Source of the DNA: Pseudomonadota bacterium
GTDB lineage: Bacteria; Pseudomonadota; Gammaproteobacteria; Acidiferrobacterales; Acidiferrobacteraceae
NCBI GenBank assembly: GCA_021819245.1
Contig: JAKARI010000001.1
Span: 1-64,000 of the forward strand
Direction of reading: 5' to 3'
DNA length: 64,000 nt
Below the pieces are notes generated by a model. It made no database searches. It saw only the letters and a list, made by a program, of their open reading frames with translations, and had not been told where the DNA came from. Shown here piece by piece: positions 55,830-64,000 of the stretch. A program made the position numbers and the translations under genes. The first letter of the stretch is position 1. Every line of letters starts with the position of its first letter.

Positions 55830-56756
55830 TCACGGCAGGGTCTGCGTGCGCTCCTCAGGTGTCTTCACATACTGGTGGTCGATCAAAAACTCCTTGAACG
55901 CAAGGGGCGCGGGCGCAAGCCTCTTGCCTGTGCGATGCACCAGATGCCAGGCGCGCCGCAAGGGAAAGCCTTCGACCGAGAGTTCCCGCAGATAGCCGGA
56001 TTCCATCTTCACCAAGACGCTATAGCGCGCGACCACGGCGACCCCCATGCCCACCTTCACGGCCTGCTTGATGGCCTCGTTGCTGTTCATGACCACCCCT
56101 TCCCGTACCGCAAGGCCCTTTTCCGCAAAGTAGCGCAACACCGTCTCACGCGTCCCCGAGCCCGGCTCGCGCAAGACGAAGCTTTCGCGAACCAGGTCGC
56201 GCTGCAGGATCCCCGTACGTCCAGCCAGAGGGTGATTGGCGGGCGCTATGACGATGAGATCGTTGCGATGAAACGGCAAGGCGATCAGGTCCGCCGACTG
56301 CGGCGGCTCGCCCATGATGGCCATATCGACGTCATTGCGCTCGAGGCTCGCCAGGACCTCCTTGCGGTTGGCGATATTGAGGCGGATATTGACCTGGGGA
56401 TGGCGCACCAGAAATCGCGCCAAGAGTTCGACTGCGAAGGCATTGACGGCGGAGGTGAGTGCGATACGCAATTGCCCCTCGTCTACGCCGCGCAGATGCT
56501 CCAGGGCCCGGCCGAGCCCTGACAGTTCGTCTGCGATGCGCTGCCCGGAGCGCAGCACCTCCTCGCCGGCGTCCGTGAGAAAGACCTTTTTCCCGACCTG
56601 CTCTGTGACCGGTAGCCCGATCTCCTGCTCCAGCTTGCGCACCTGCAGATAGACCGCCGACTGCGTGAGATTAAGCCTAGCCGCCGCCCGGGTATACGAG
56701 CCGGTCGCGGCCACCATACGCAGGACCTCGAGCTGCCGCAAGGTCAGATTCTTCAT
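55830..56756 (-). CDS. cbbR: LysR-type regulator of the RubisCO operon (CbbR-like)
   Basis: The 308-residue protein (ATG at 56756, GGGGGGG spaced 8 nt upstream; a GTG lies three codons earlier) has an N-terminal winged HTH. That segment reads LTLRQLEVLRMVAATGSYTRAAARLNLTQSAVYLQVRKLEQEIGLPV. A LysR substrate domain follows (LRIALTSAVNAFAVELLARF, VDMAIMGEPP, FVLREPGSGTRETVLRYF, VGMGVAVVARYSV). CbbR proteins sense metabolites such as RuBP or PEP and activate cbb operons. It is divergent from cbbM with an AT-rich region in between, the standard arrangement. Confidence 0.93.
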   Translation of the reverse strand: MKNLTLRQLEVLRMVAATGSYTRAAARLNLTQSAVYLQVRKLEQEIGLPVTEQVGKKVFLTDAGEEVLRSGQRIADELSGLGRALEHLRGVDEGQLRIALTSAVNAFAVELLARFLVRHPQVNIRLNIANRKEVLASLERNDVDMAIMGEPPQSADLIALPFHRNDLIVIAPANHPLAGRTGILQRDLVRESFVLREPGSGTRETVLRYFAEKGLAVREGVVMNSNEAIKQAVKVGMGVAVVARYSVLVKMESGYLRELSVEGFPLRRAWHLVHRTGKRLAPAPLAFKEFLIDHQYVKTPEERTQTLP

Positions 56757-56801
56757 GCCTTTCACCCCCCCGCCGAGGCCCCTGATCCGCTATCGGGCCG
56801 C

Positions 56802-56860
56802 CTATAATAATATGTATTTCCTATAATATCCATAACTGATAATCGTTTTTACTGATGATC
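56802..56860. promoter_or_regulatory. cbbR-cbbM intergenic control region with two sets of direct repeats
   Basis: In an AT-rich stretch CTATAATA occurs at 56802-56809 and again at 56821-56828. ACTGATAATC (56835-56844) is echoed by ACTGATGATC (56851-56860). TATAAT hexamers inside the first pair could be -10 elements for either gene. LysR proteins bind T-N11-A boxes in such divergent regions, so this is the probable CbbR operator and cbbM promoter. Confidence 0.6.
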
Positions 56861-56909
56861 CGTGGCGGGTATAGTGCGTCATCCTCATCTACGAGCCAAG
56901 GAGCGCCCT

Positions 56910-58289
56910 GTGGATCAATCGTCTCGCTACACCGACCTCGCCCTGCGTGAAGAAGACCTCATCGCCGGCGGCCGGCACATTCTCGTCGCCTACAAGATGA
57001 AGCCCAAGGCCGGTTACGGCTATCTCGCGGCGGCCGCGCACTTCGCCGCCGAGTCCTCCACCGGCACCAACGTGGAGGTGTCGACCACCGATGACTTCAC
57101 GAAGGGGGTCGATGCCCTGGTCTATTACATCGACGAGCCGGCCGAGGACATGCGCATCGCCTACCCGCTGGACCTCTTTGATCGCAATATCATCGACGGC
57201 CGCATGATGGTGGTGTCCTTCCTGACGCTGGCCATCGGCAACAATCAGGGTATGGGCGATATCGCGCACGCCAAGATGATCGATATCTACTTCCCGCCGC
57301 GGGCCATTCAGCTCTTTGACGGCCCGAGCAAGGACATCTCGGATCTCTGGCGCGTCCTCGGCCGCCCCATCAAAGACGGCGGCTACATCGCCGGCACCAT
57401 CATCAAGCCCAAGCTCGGCCTGCGCCCCGAGCCCTTTGCGCAGGCCGCCTACCAGTTCTGGCTGGGCGGGGACTTCATCAAAAACGACGAGCCGCAGGGC
57501 AATCAGGTGTTTGCGCCCCTGAAGAAGACCATGCCGCTCGTGGCCGACGCCATGAGGCGCGCCATGGACAAGACGGGCCAGCCCAAGGTGTTTTCCGCCA
57601 ACATCACCGCCGATGATCACTATGAGATGTGCGCACGCGCCGACTTTATCCTCGAGACCTTCGGTCCGGACGCCGACAAGGTCGCGTTCCTGGTCGACGG
57701 CTTCGTGGGCGGCCCGGGCATGGTCACCACCGCACGCCGTCAGTATCCGGGCCAATATCTGCATTATCATCGCGCCGGCCACGGCATGATCACCTCGCCG
57801 TCGTCCCATCGCGGCTATACGGCACTGGTGCTGGCCAAACTCTCCCGCCTGCAGGGGGCCTCGGGGATTCATGTCGGCACCATGGGCTACGGCAAGATGG
57901 AAGGCGCAAGCGACGACCGCAACATCGCCTACATGATCGAGCGTGATGAGTGCCAGGGCCCGGTCTATTATCAGAAGTGGTACGGCATGAAGCCCACCAC
58001 GCCGATCATATCCGGCGGCATGAATGCCCTGCGCCTGCCGGGCTTTTTCGAAAACCTCGGCCACGGCAATGTCATCAATACCGCAGGCGGCGGCTCCTAT
58101 GGGCATATCGACAGCCCGGCGGCGGGCGCCCTGTCGCTGCGCCAGGCCTATGAATGCTGGAAGGCCAAGGCCGACCCGATCGAATGGGCGAAGAGCCACA
58201 AGGAATTTGCCCGCGCCTTCGCATCATTTCCGCAAGATGCCGACAAACTCTACCCGGGCTGGCGCGACCGAATCGGCTCCCACCGCTAA
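56910..58289 (+). CDS. cbbM: Ribulose-bisphosphate carboxylase, form II
   Basis: Form II RubisCO (homo-oligomer of large subunits) fixes CO2 on ribulose-1,5-bisphosphate. The GTG at 56910, with AAGGAG before it, gives 459 residues beginning [16 protein letters not shown] after the initiator. The activation-site motif [65 protein letters not shown] and [16 protein letters not shown] are all present, so it is a true carboxylase and not a RubisCO-like protein. Form II enzymes have low CO2 specificity and suit high-CO2, low-O2 conditions. It is followed by cbbQ and cbbO, with no small-subunit gene. Confidence 0.98.
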   Translation: MDQSSRYTDLALREEDLIAGGRHILVAYKMKPKAGYGYLAAAAHFAAESSTGTNVEVSTTDDFTKGVDALVYYIDEPAEDMRIAYPLDLFDRNIIDGRMMVVSFLTLAIGNNQGMGDIAHAKMIDIYFPPRAIQLFDGPSKDISDLWRVLGRPIKDGGYIAGTIIKPKLGLRPEPFAQAAYQFWLGGDFIKNDEPQGNQVFAPLKKTMPLVADAMRRAMDKTGQPKVFSANITADDHYEMCARADFILETFGPDADKVAFLVDGFVGGPGMVTTARRQYPGQYLHYHRAGHGMITSPSSHRGYTALVLAKLSRLQGASGIHVGTMGYGKMEGASDDRNIAYMIERDECQGPVYYQKWYGMKPTTPIISGGMNALRLPGFFENLGHGNVINTAGGGSYGHIDSPAAGALSLRQAYECWKAKADPIEWAKSHKEFARAFASFPQDADKLYPGWRDRIGSHR

Positions 58290-58395
58290 CAAGGGACCGA
58301 GCTACGATCCGGTGGCGAGATCACGGCGGGCCGCATCTGGCGCCCGCCGGTTTTTCTCACGACCTTTCCCGTCACACACGCAAGGGGGTCTACGC

Positions 58396-59208
58396 ATGAG
58401 CCATGGCGACATGCTCAAGGACTACCGCGTCACGGATGAGCCCTACTATCGGCCGGTGGCCGATGAAATCGCGCTCTTTACGGCCGCCTATGACAGACGC
58501 CTGCCGGTCATGATCAAGGGGCCCACCGGGTGCGGCAAATCGCGCTTCGTGGAATACATGGCCTGGAGGCTCGGTAAGCCCTTGCTCACCGTGGCCTGCA
58601 ACGAGGACATGACCGCCGCCGACTTAGTCGGGCGCTGGCTGCTCGACGCCGATGGCACCCGCTGGCAGGATGGACCCCTGACACAGGCGGCGCGCTACGG
58701 GGCGATCTGCTACCTAGATGAAGTCGTCGAGGCGCGACAAGACAGCACGGTCGTCATCCACCCGCTCACTGACCATCGCCGAGCGCTCCCCCTGGACAAA
58801 AAGGGCGAGCTCATACGGGCCCATGCCGACTTCCAGCTGGTGATCTCCTATAACCCGGGCTACCAGTCGCTAACCAAGGACCTCAAGCCCTCCACGAAAC
58901 AGCGGTTTACGGCACTGCGATTCGCCTATCCGCCCCCCGAGGCGGAGGCGGAGATCCTGGTACGTGAAACCGGCATCGACCCGCAGCTTGCGCCGCCCCT
59001 CATCGAATTGGCGGTGAGCGCGCGACGCTTGAAGGGCCATGGCCTAGACGAGGGCATATCGACGCGTCTTTTGGTCTATGCCGCCTCGCTCATGGCCGAT
59101 GGGGTCCCGGCGACCCAGGCCTGCCGCATGGCGCTCATCGACCCCCTCACGGATGATGACGACATCCGCGCCACGCTTGAACACGCTATCGATGCCCTCC
59201 TGGCCTGA
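58396..59208 (+). CDS. cbbQ: RubisCO activase AAA+ subunit CbbQ
   Basis: CbbQ is a MoxR-type AAA+ ATPase that with CbbO removes inhibitory sugar phosphates from RubisCO. The ATG at 58396 follows AAGGGGG; the longer track frame overlaps cbbM. The 270-residue product has Walker A IKGPTGCGKSRFVEYMAWRL, DLVGRWLLDADGTRWQDGPL, Walker B ICYLDEVVEARQDSTVVIHPL, LVISYNPGYQSLTKDLKPSTKQRF and an arginine-finger-bearing C-terminal lid. Its last 17 bases overlap the cbbO start. Confidence 0.96.
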   Translation: MSHGDMLKDYRVTDEPYYRPVADEIALFTAAYDRRLPVMIKGPTGCGKSRFVEYMAWRLGKPLLTVACNEDMTAADLVGRWLLDADGTRWQDGPLTQAARYGAICYLDEVVEARQDSTVVIHPLTDHRRALPLDKKGELIRAHADFQLVISYNPGYQSLTKDLKPSTKQRFTALRFAYPPPEAEAEILVRETGIDPQLAPPLIELAVSARRLKGHGLDEGISTRLLVYAASLMADGVPATQACRMALIDPLTDDDDIRATLEHAIDALLA

Positions 59209-61477
59209 CGGCGGCGCCGCGCCTTCGGCCGCCACGGCCTTACAAGACGAGGAGAATGGCTGGCGGCAGCGCCTCGGCTGCGGGTTTGTGCCAGTGCAGT
59301 CCATTTTTGCAAAGCGCTTGAGCGACGCCAGGGTCCATTTGCGCGATGCCGATCTTGCCGCCTACATCGATGCCGCGCGGGTCTTGTGCCGGCTCGGGCG
59401 CGGGCCCGAGCCGGTCCTAGCCTTTCTCGAGGCCTGGCCTCAGGCAGCCGGCCGGTTCGGCCAAGACGGCCTTGCGGCGATCATGGCCTGGGCGCGGGGA
59501 ATCGGACCCACACCCAATGGCGATGTCCTTGGGGGCTTTTTTCGGGCGCTCCCGGCGCTCGCCGATGCCCTGGACGGCAGCGCACGCCTGAAGGATTACA
59601 TCGACCTGCTCAATGCTGTCGCGCGCCACACCACCGTCTCCATCCATGGGCGGCACGCGACTTATGCAAGCCACGCCTTGCCCGAGCTGATTCGGGTCGC
59701 GCCCCCACATCTGAAACATGTGAGCCTCGCGGGGCTGCGAACATGGGCGGAGCATGGCCTGCGCCATGATCCGCACAATCCACAACGGCAGGCGGATTAT
59801 TTCGCCATGCGCTCGGCCGACAGCCGCGCGGTATTTCAGGATCAGCGCAGAGGCACCTCCTTGCGCGCGCATGAGCGCCGAATGGACCTTTACCTGCGCG
59901 CCTTCTGGAATGATGCCGCACCGATCATCGCCTACTCCGAGGCCTTCGATCACCTGCGCAAGCCGCAGCCCTATACCGATGACCAGGGGCTGCACCTCCC
60001 GGACCTGCGCGATGACCGCGACGGGGTTTCGGGCCTCGACCAGTACCGCCTGATCCTTGCGCACCTTGCCGCCCACAGGCGCTTGAGCGAGCCCCTGATC
60101 GCCGACAACTGGAGCCCGTTTCAGCGTCTGTGCATCGAATACTTCGAGGATGCGCGCATCGATACCCTGGTCCTCCGGCGCTTCCCCGGCCTGCGCAAGA
60201 CGCTTCTTTCACTCCACCCCTACCCCGGGGAACACGACTGTGACAGCGCGCGGGAATCCTGCATCCGCCATCGCCTGACCATGCTCTCGCGCGCCATCCT
60301 CGACCCCGACTGCGACTATGGCAACCCGCTTTTGCGCGAGTTCGTGGGCCGCTTCCATGACAGACTTATACGCGGCGACAGCAGTACGCAGGAGATGGCA
60401 GCGCTTGCCACCGAATACCTGGTGTTGAGTCGGCTGCCCAGCGACAATCTCCCCAAGATTCACTTTGCCGATAGCGAGATCCCCTATCGCGACGACAACC
60501 GCCATCTGTGGCGCTTCATAGATCTCGACGAAGACCAGGAGGAGGCGGAGGTCAGGGCCCCGGAGATACCGGCCGCACCCGGGATCACGCACCACTATCC
60601 GGAATGGGATTACGCCGCCGGCGATTACCTTCCCGACCATGTCACCCTGCATGAACACCTCCATCCGCGCGGACTCGCGGAAGAGATCACGCGCCTGCTA
60701 GAGAAAAATGCGGTACTCGCCCGGCGTCTCACACGCATCCTAGACCAGATCAAGCCCCAGGGCCGTGACCGGTTGCGCCGCCAGGAAGACGGGGCCGAAC
60801 TCGACCTTGACTGGGCGCTACGCTCCTGGATCGATTATCGCTGCCGCCACACCGCCGATGCGCGCATCAATCAGGATATCCGCCATGCCGAGCGTGACGT
60901 CGCGGTCAGCCTGCTGCTCGACCTCTCGGCATCACTTGCAGACCCCATAGGCGGCGCCGGCGACCGGACGGTCTTGTCGCTCGCGCAGGAGGCGGTGACC
61001 CTGCTCGCATGGGCCATAGACCGCCTGGGTGACCCGTTTGCCATAGCCGGATTTCACTCAAATACCCGCCACGAGGCCCGGATCTGGCACATCAAGGGGT
61101 TTTCCGAGGCCTGGAATGACGACGTCCGCGCGCGGCTTGCCGCCCTGCGCGCCGGCTATTCGACGCGCATGGGTGTGGCCCTGCGCCATGCCGGCCGCGC
61201 CCTCTCTCAGATCCGCAAAGACAAGCGCCTGCTGCTCGTTCTCACGGATGGTCAACCCGCCGATGTCGACGTAAGCGACCCTGAGTTCCTGATCGCCGAT
61301 GCACGACAGGCGGTGCGGGAACTGGAGCGCCAGGGGGTTACCTGCCATTGCATAAGCCTGGACATCCGCTCCGACGAATACGTCCAGCGGATATTCGGAA
61401 GGCATTTCAGTGTTATAGATCGGATCGAAAGGCTTCCCGAGCGCCTTCCGGAGATCTTCCTGACTATTACTTCCTAA
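59192..61477 (+). CDS. cbbO: RubisCO activase adaptor CbbO (von Willebrand A protein)
   Basis: CbbO tethers the CbbQ ring to RubisCO. From the ATG at 59192, overlapping cbbQ by 17 bp, the product is 761 residues. A long helical middle contains LCIEYFEDARIDTLVLRRFPGLRKTLLSLHP. The C-terminal von Willebrand A domain (about 565-760) has the MIDAS motif DLSAS in VSLLLDLSASLADP, GVALRHAGRALSQIRKDKRLLLVLTDGQPADVDV and SVIDRIERLPERLPEIFLTI. Length is typical of CbbO. Translational coupling should keep CbbQ and CbbO in proportion. Confidence 0.95.
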   Translation: MPSWPDGGAAPSAATALQDEENGWRQRLGCGFVPVQSIFAKRLSDARVHLRDADLAAYIDAARVLCRLGRGPEPVLAFLEAWPQAAGRFGQDGLAAIMAWARGIGPTPNGDVLGGFFRALPALADALDGSARLKDYIDLLNAVARHTTVSIHGRHATYASHALPELIRVAPPHLKHVSLAGLRTWAEHGLRHDPHNPQRQADYFAMRSADSRAVFQDQRRGTSLRAHERRMDLYLRAFWNDAAPIIAYSEAFDHLRKPQPYTDDQGLHLPDLRDDRDGVSGLDQYRLILAHLAAHRRLSEPLIADNWSPFQRLCIEYFEDARIDTLVLRRFPGLRKTLLSLHPYPGEHDCDSARESCIRHRLTMLSRAILDPDCDYGNPLLREFVGRFHDRLIRGDSSTQEMAALATEYLVLSRLPSDNLPKIHFADSEIPYRDDNRHLWRFIDLDEDQEEAEVRAPEIPAAPGITHHYPEWDYAAGDYLPDHVTLHEHLHPRGLAEEITRLLEKNAVLARRLTRILDQIKPQGRDRLRRQEDGAELDLDWALRSWIDYRCRHTADARINQDIRHAERDVAVSLLLDLSASLADPIGGAGDRTVLSLAQEAVTLLAWAIDRLGDPFAIAGFHSNTRHEARIWHIKGFSEAWNDDVRARLAALRAGYSTRMGVALRHAGRALSQIRKDKRLLLVLTDGQPADVDVSDPEFLIADARQAVRELERQGVTCHCISLDIRSDEYVQRIFGRHFSVIDRIERLPERLPEIFLTITS

Positions 61478-61684
61478 GCCATTCCATCTGCGGCGACCGT
61501 GGCCTAAACCCGGCGCTATGGCACAATCGTTTCGCCACTCAGCCGAACTTTGCCCCCCCCGAAGCAGGGAACCCATTGATTCCGCGGGATGATGAGGGCG
61601 AAGAGGCGGCCGCTTACTGGGTACAGGCCAAAGAAACGCCGAGGAGCCGGAAGGCCTGATCCTGGAGGGGTGCGGGGCGCGTGA

Positions 61685-62223
61685 TCATAGCGTAAAGTGC
61701 TTGGCCATGCGGCACACCGGGCCTACGCGCAGACCGATTGCATCGGCCCCCCGGAGGGGGCGGTGCGGGCGTTGGGTGGCGTCGACGATCTTCTGCAGTC
61801 GCTCCTCGGTGGCTGCGAGCAGGACCTCGCGCTGGCGCGCCCTTTCCTCGGCCGGCAGTGGGTTGCGGCATACCATCGGGCGTTCTCCCGGAAAGGCCTC
61901 ACGGACCACCTCGAGGAGGTTGCGCTCATCGAAAAACGACAGCGGAAACGGTCCTTGGTCGCGGGCCAGCTCCGCGATCTGCGGCGCGCGCAGGCTGCTC
62001 ACCCAGTCGAGCCCCGCCGGACGCAGGAGCGTGTCGATCCGGGCCTGGGTGAGCATGCCCCGCCCCGCAACAACACCTTCAGTCCCTCGATGACGTCCTC
62101 GGAGAGCGCCGACAGATTGGCCAGCGTGCGCTTGATAACCTTCTTGCCCTCGCGGCGGGACTCGCGCAGGAGGACCGCCGGCGGGGAGTTGCAATTGGGC
62201 GCGCGCTCGATAGACAGGGACAC
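61685..62223 (-). pseudogene. IS1634-family transposase remnant (frameshift and internal deletion)
   Basis: The 5' part reads IERAPNCNSPPAVLLRESRREGKK and RTLANLSALSEDVIEGLKVLLRGG, the usual start of IS1634 transposases. Without the roughly 100-150 residues that should follow, it jumps near 62060 to another frame: GMLTQARIDTLLRPAGLDW, LRAPQIAELARDQGPFPLSFFDE, VCRNPLPAEERARQREVLLAATEE and PLRGADAIGLRVGPVCRMAKHF. The sequence stops there, so the C-terminal half is missing too. Terminal repeats were not found. It is an inactive relic between the RubisCO locus and polysaccharide genes. Confidence 0.85.
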
Positions 62224-62342
62224 ACCACTACGACATGCATCACGCCAATGCACTCCATATGTCCTTAACATACATGGGTACCCTCTCGGCCGAAAAAACC
62301 ACCCCACTCCTTGTCGGAAAAGGGATTTTTCATTTTAGGGGG

Positions 62343-64000
62343 TCACAGTTCGGACTCAGGGGCGGTGACGATACGCGCGGGCTCCACGGGTGGCGGCTGG
62401 GCAAGACCAATCATATCCCTCAAGACCTCGGCCACCCCCTGTTCGTCATCCTCTGCACACAGCGTACGCAGGCGATTGAGGCCCTCGGTGAAACGCGCCG
62501 GATCGGCATAGGTCCCCGGGGTGACGCGAATCTTGGGATGCACGGTCTCAAGCAACGCCTCGTCTGCATAAAACAGCTCTTCGTAGAGCTTCTCGCCGGG
62601 CCTAAGGCCGGTATAGATGATCTCGATATCCCGTCCGGGCTGCTTGCCCGATAAAAGGATCAGCTGCTCGGCGAGGTAGCTGATGCGCACCGGGTCACCC
62701 ATATCCAGGACGAAGATCTCGCCGCCCTTGCCCATGACGCTCGACTGCAGGATGAGTCCGCAGGCCTCGGGTATGGTCATGAAATAGCGGGTGATATCCC
62801 GGTGCGTGACCGTGACCGGACCGCCGCTTGCGATCTGGGTCTTAAAGAGTGGGATGACGCTGCCCGCAGAACCCAGGACATTGCCGAAACGCACGGTCAG
62901 AAACCGCGTTCGCGAGCGGGCGCTGATCTGCTGGCACAGGATCTCTGCGGCACGCTTGGTGGCACCCATGACGTTGGATGGATTTACCGCCTTGTCGGTC
63001 GATATGAGGAGGAAGACCCCGCATCTATGCCGATCCGCGGCCTCGGCCAGGGTCTCGGTCCCAAACACGTTGTTCAATACCGCGGCGCGGCCCTGATTCT
63101 CCAGCATCGGGACATGCTTGTAGGCGGCCGCATGAAAGATCATCTCGGGGCGCTCGCGGTGAAGGACGCGATCGACGAGCACCGTGTCGCGGACATCGCC
63201 CAAGACCGGCAATAGTCCCAGATGCGGATGGTCACGGCGCAGTTCGAGCTCGATGTTATAGAGGTTGAACTCGCTGCGCTCAAACAGGATCAGCCGGCGG
63301 GGGCCAAGCTGCGCGATCTGCCGGCACAACTCCGACCCTATGGAGCCGCCGGCCCCCGATACCAGCACCACCTTGCCGCCTACGCCCTGTGCAATCTCCT
63401 CTTGATGCAGGCAGACCGGTTCCCGGCCGAGAAGGTCTTCGATGCGCACCTCGCGCAGCTCCCGAATGGTGACCTGGCCGTCGACTAGGCTCTGAAGGCC
63501 TGGCAGGATGCGAAACGGGCGACCGCTGCGCTCACAGAGCTCCACGAGACGGCGCATGCGATCGGCCTTGGCCTCGGTGACCGCAATAAATACGATATCC
63601 ACCTCAAGACCCGTAGCCACCTGCAACAATTGCCCGCAATCGGCGACCACCGGCACCCCATGAATCTCCTGGCCGATGCGCCGGGGATTGTCGTCCACGA
63701 AGGCCACCGGCCGGAAACCAATGGTCGCATCGCGCAGGAGATCACGCACCAGCATCTCGCCCGCGCGCCCGGCGCCTACGATGAGCGCCTTCTTGCCCGA
63801 GGTCTGATAGAGGCCCCGGTCCTTGAACAACCGGTAGAGAAATCGCGGGCCGCCCAGCAGCATGGTCAAGAGCATCGCGTCCAAGACGAACGCCGAGCGC
63901 GGCACCAAGACCAGGCGCTCTCCGAGAAACAAGACGAGGGCACTGGCCGCGGTGCCGACGATGATGGCCTTTAAGATACGCCACAGATCGGGCAAGGAGG
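62343..64000 (-). CDS. FlaA1/CapD-type nucleotide-sugar 4,6-dehydratase, partial at window edge
   Basis: The reading frame is open to the end of the window; the track's first codon (TTG at 63995) is internal, so the start lies beyond. The visible 552 residues hold the last one or two of the N-terminal membrane helices (IIVGTAASALVLFLG, AFVLDAMLLTMLLGG). A CoA-binding-like Rossmann domain (ALIVGAGRAGEMLVRDLL) follows, then the catalytic extended-SDR domain with VVLVSGAGGSIGSELCRQI. The S...NVMGATK site has Met in place of the usual Tyr, as in WbpM/FlaA1/CapD enzymes, and RFGNVLGSAGSVIPLF comes after it. These enzymes convert UDP-GlcNAc to 4-keto-6-deoxy sugars for O-antigen or capsule. Confidence 0.93.
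   Translation of the reverse strand, partial: SLPDLWRILKAIIVGTAASALVLFLGERLVLVPRSAFVLDAMLLTMLLGGPRFLYRLFKDRGLYQTSGKKALIVGAGRAGEMLVRDLLRDATIGFRPVAFVDDNPRRIGQEIHGVPVVADCGQLLQVATGLEVDIVFIAVTEAKADRMRRLVELCERSGRPFRILPGLQSLVDGQVTIRELREVRIEDLLGREPVCLHQEEIAQGVGGKVVLVSGAGGSIGSELCRQIAQLGPRRLILFERSEFNLYNIELELRRDHPHLGLLPVLGDVRDTVLVDRVLHRERPEMIFHAAAYKHVPMLENQGRAAVLNNVFGTETLAEAADRHRCGVFLLISTDKAVNPSNVMGATKRAAEILCQQISARSRTRFLTVRFGNVLGSAGSVIPLFKTQIASGGPVTVTHRDITRYFMTIPEACGLILQSSVMGKGGEIFVLDMGDPVRISYLAEQLILLSGKQPGRDIEIIYTGLRPGEKLYEELFYADEALLETVHPKIRVTPGTYADPARFTEGLNRLRTLCAEDDEQGVAEVLRDMIGLAQPPPVEPARIVTAPESEL

Overview
The window looks like a chromosomal segment of a GC-rich, autotrophic, probably acidophilic sulfur- or iron-oxidising gammaproteobacterium (an Acidiferrobacter-like organism is my best guess; this is inference). 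Support comes from housekeeping clusters in gammaproteobacterial order (queA-tgt-yajC-secD-secF; pcnB-folK-dNK-panB-panC-panD; ftsK-lolA-rarA; carD-ispD-ispF beside mfd), a form II RubisCO locus (cbbR / cbbM-cbbQ-cbbO), a plasma-membrane type proton-pumping P-type ATPase, and two DsrE-like proteins.

Layout. 0-1.4 kb: a DDE insertion sequence. 1.6-8.6 kb (minus strand): a coiled-coil membrane protein of unknown function, then the Sec accessory genes and the queuosine genes. 8.6-17.3 kb: an accessory region that starts at a tRNA-Leu. It holds a winged-helix/GHKL/STAS-like regulator with three evenly spaced operator-like repeats, a WYL regulator, a DUF2779 double-nuclease protein, an ADP-ribosylglycohydrolase, a large proteasome-like Ntn-hydrolase and a divergent NERD-helicase. 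This is the best candidate for an undescribed stress or defence system. 18-26 kb: acetate kinase, phosphoketolase, universal stress protein and H+-ATPase, a carbon/energy and pH-homeostasis block with long gene-poor gaps. 26.4-28 kb: a 14-TM efflux pump. 28-33 kb: the pantothenate/folate/poly(A) polymerase operon, tRNA-Glu and a YbbN-type chaperone.

33.7-48.5 kb: nucleotide-sugar epimerase, EamA exporter with a histidine-rich tail, rarA, lolA, ftsK, alanine dehydrogenase, thioredoxin reductase, Smr protein, ispF, ispD, carD and mfd. 48.5-49.6 kb is a decayed stretch with a probable membrane-protein remnant. 49.6-55.8 kb: peptide deformylase, CsiV-like protein, purine salvage (MTI phosphorylase and Hpt), two DsrE-like proteins, galU, a broken SDR gene and a small secreted protein. 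55.8-61.5 kb: the RubisCO locus with its activase genes. 61.7-62.2 kb: a frameshifted and internally deleted IS1634 transposase remnant. The window ends inside a FlaA1/CapD-type nucleotide-sugar dehydratase.

Together the genes describe an organism that fixes CO2 with a low-affinity RubisCO kept active by CbbQ/CbbO, may route sugar phosphates through phosphoketolase and acetate kinase to acetate and ATP, exports protons, and makes surface polysaccharide precursors (GalU, UDP-sugar epimerase, CapD-type enzyme). All functional calls rest on motif reading without database searches.
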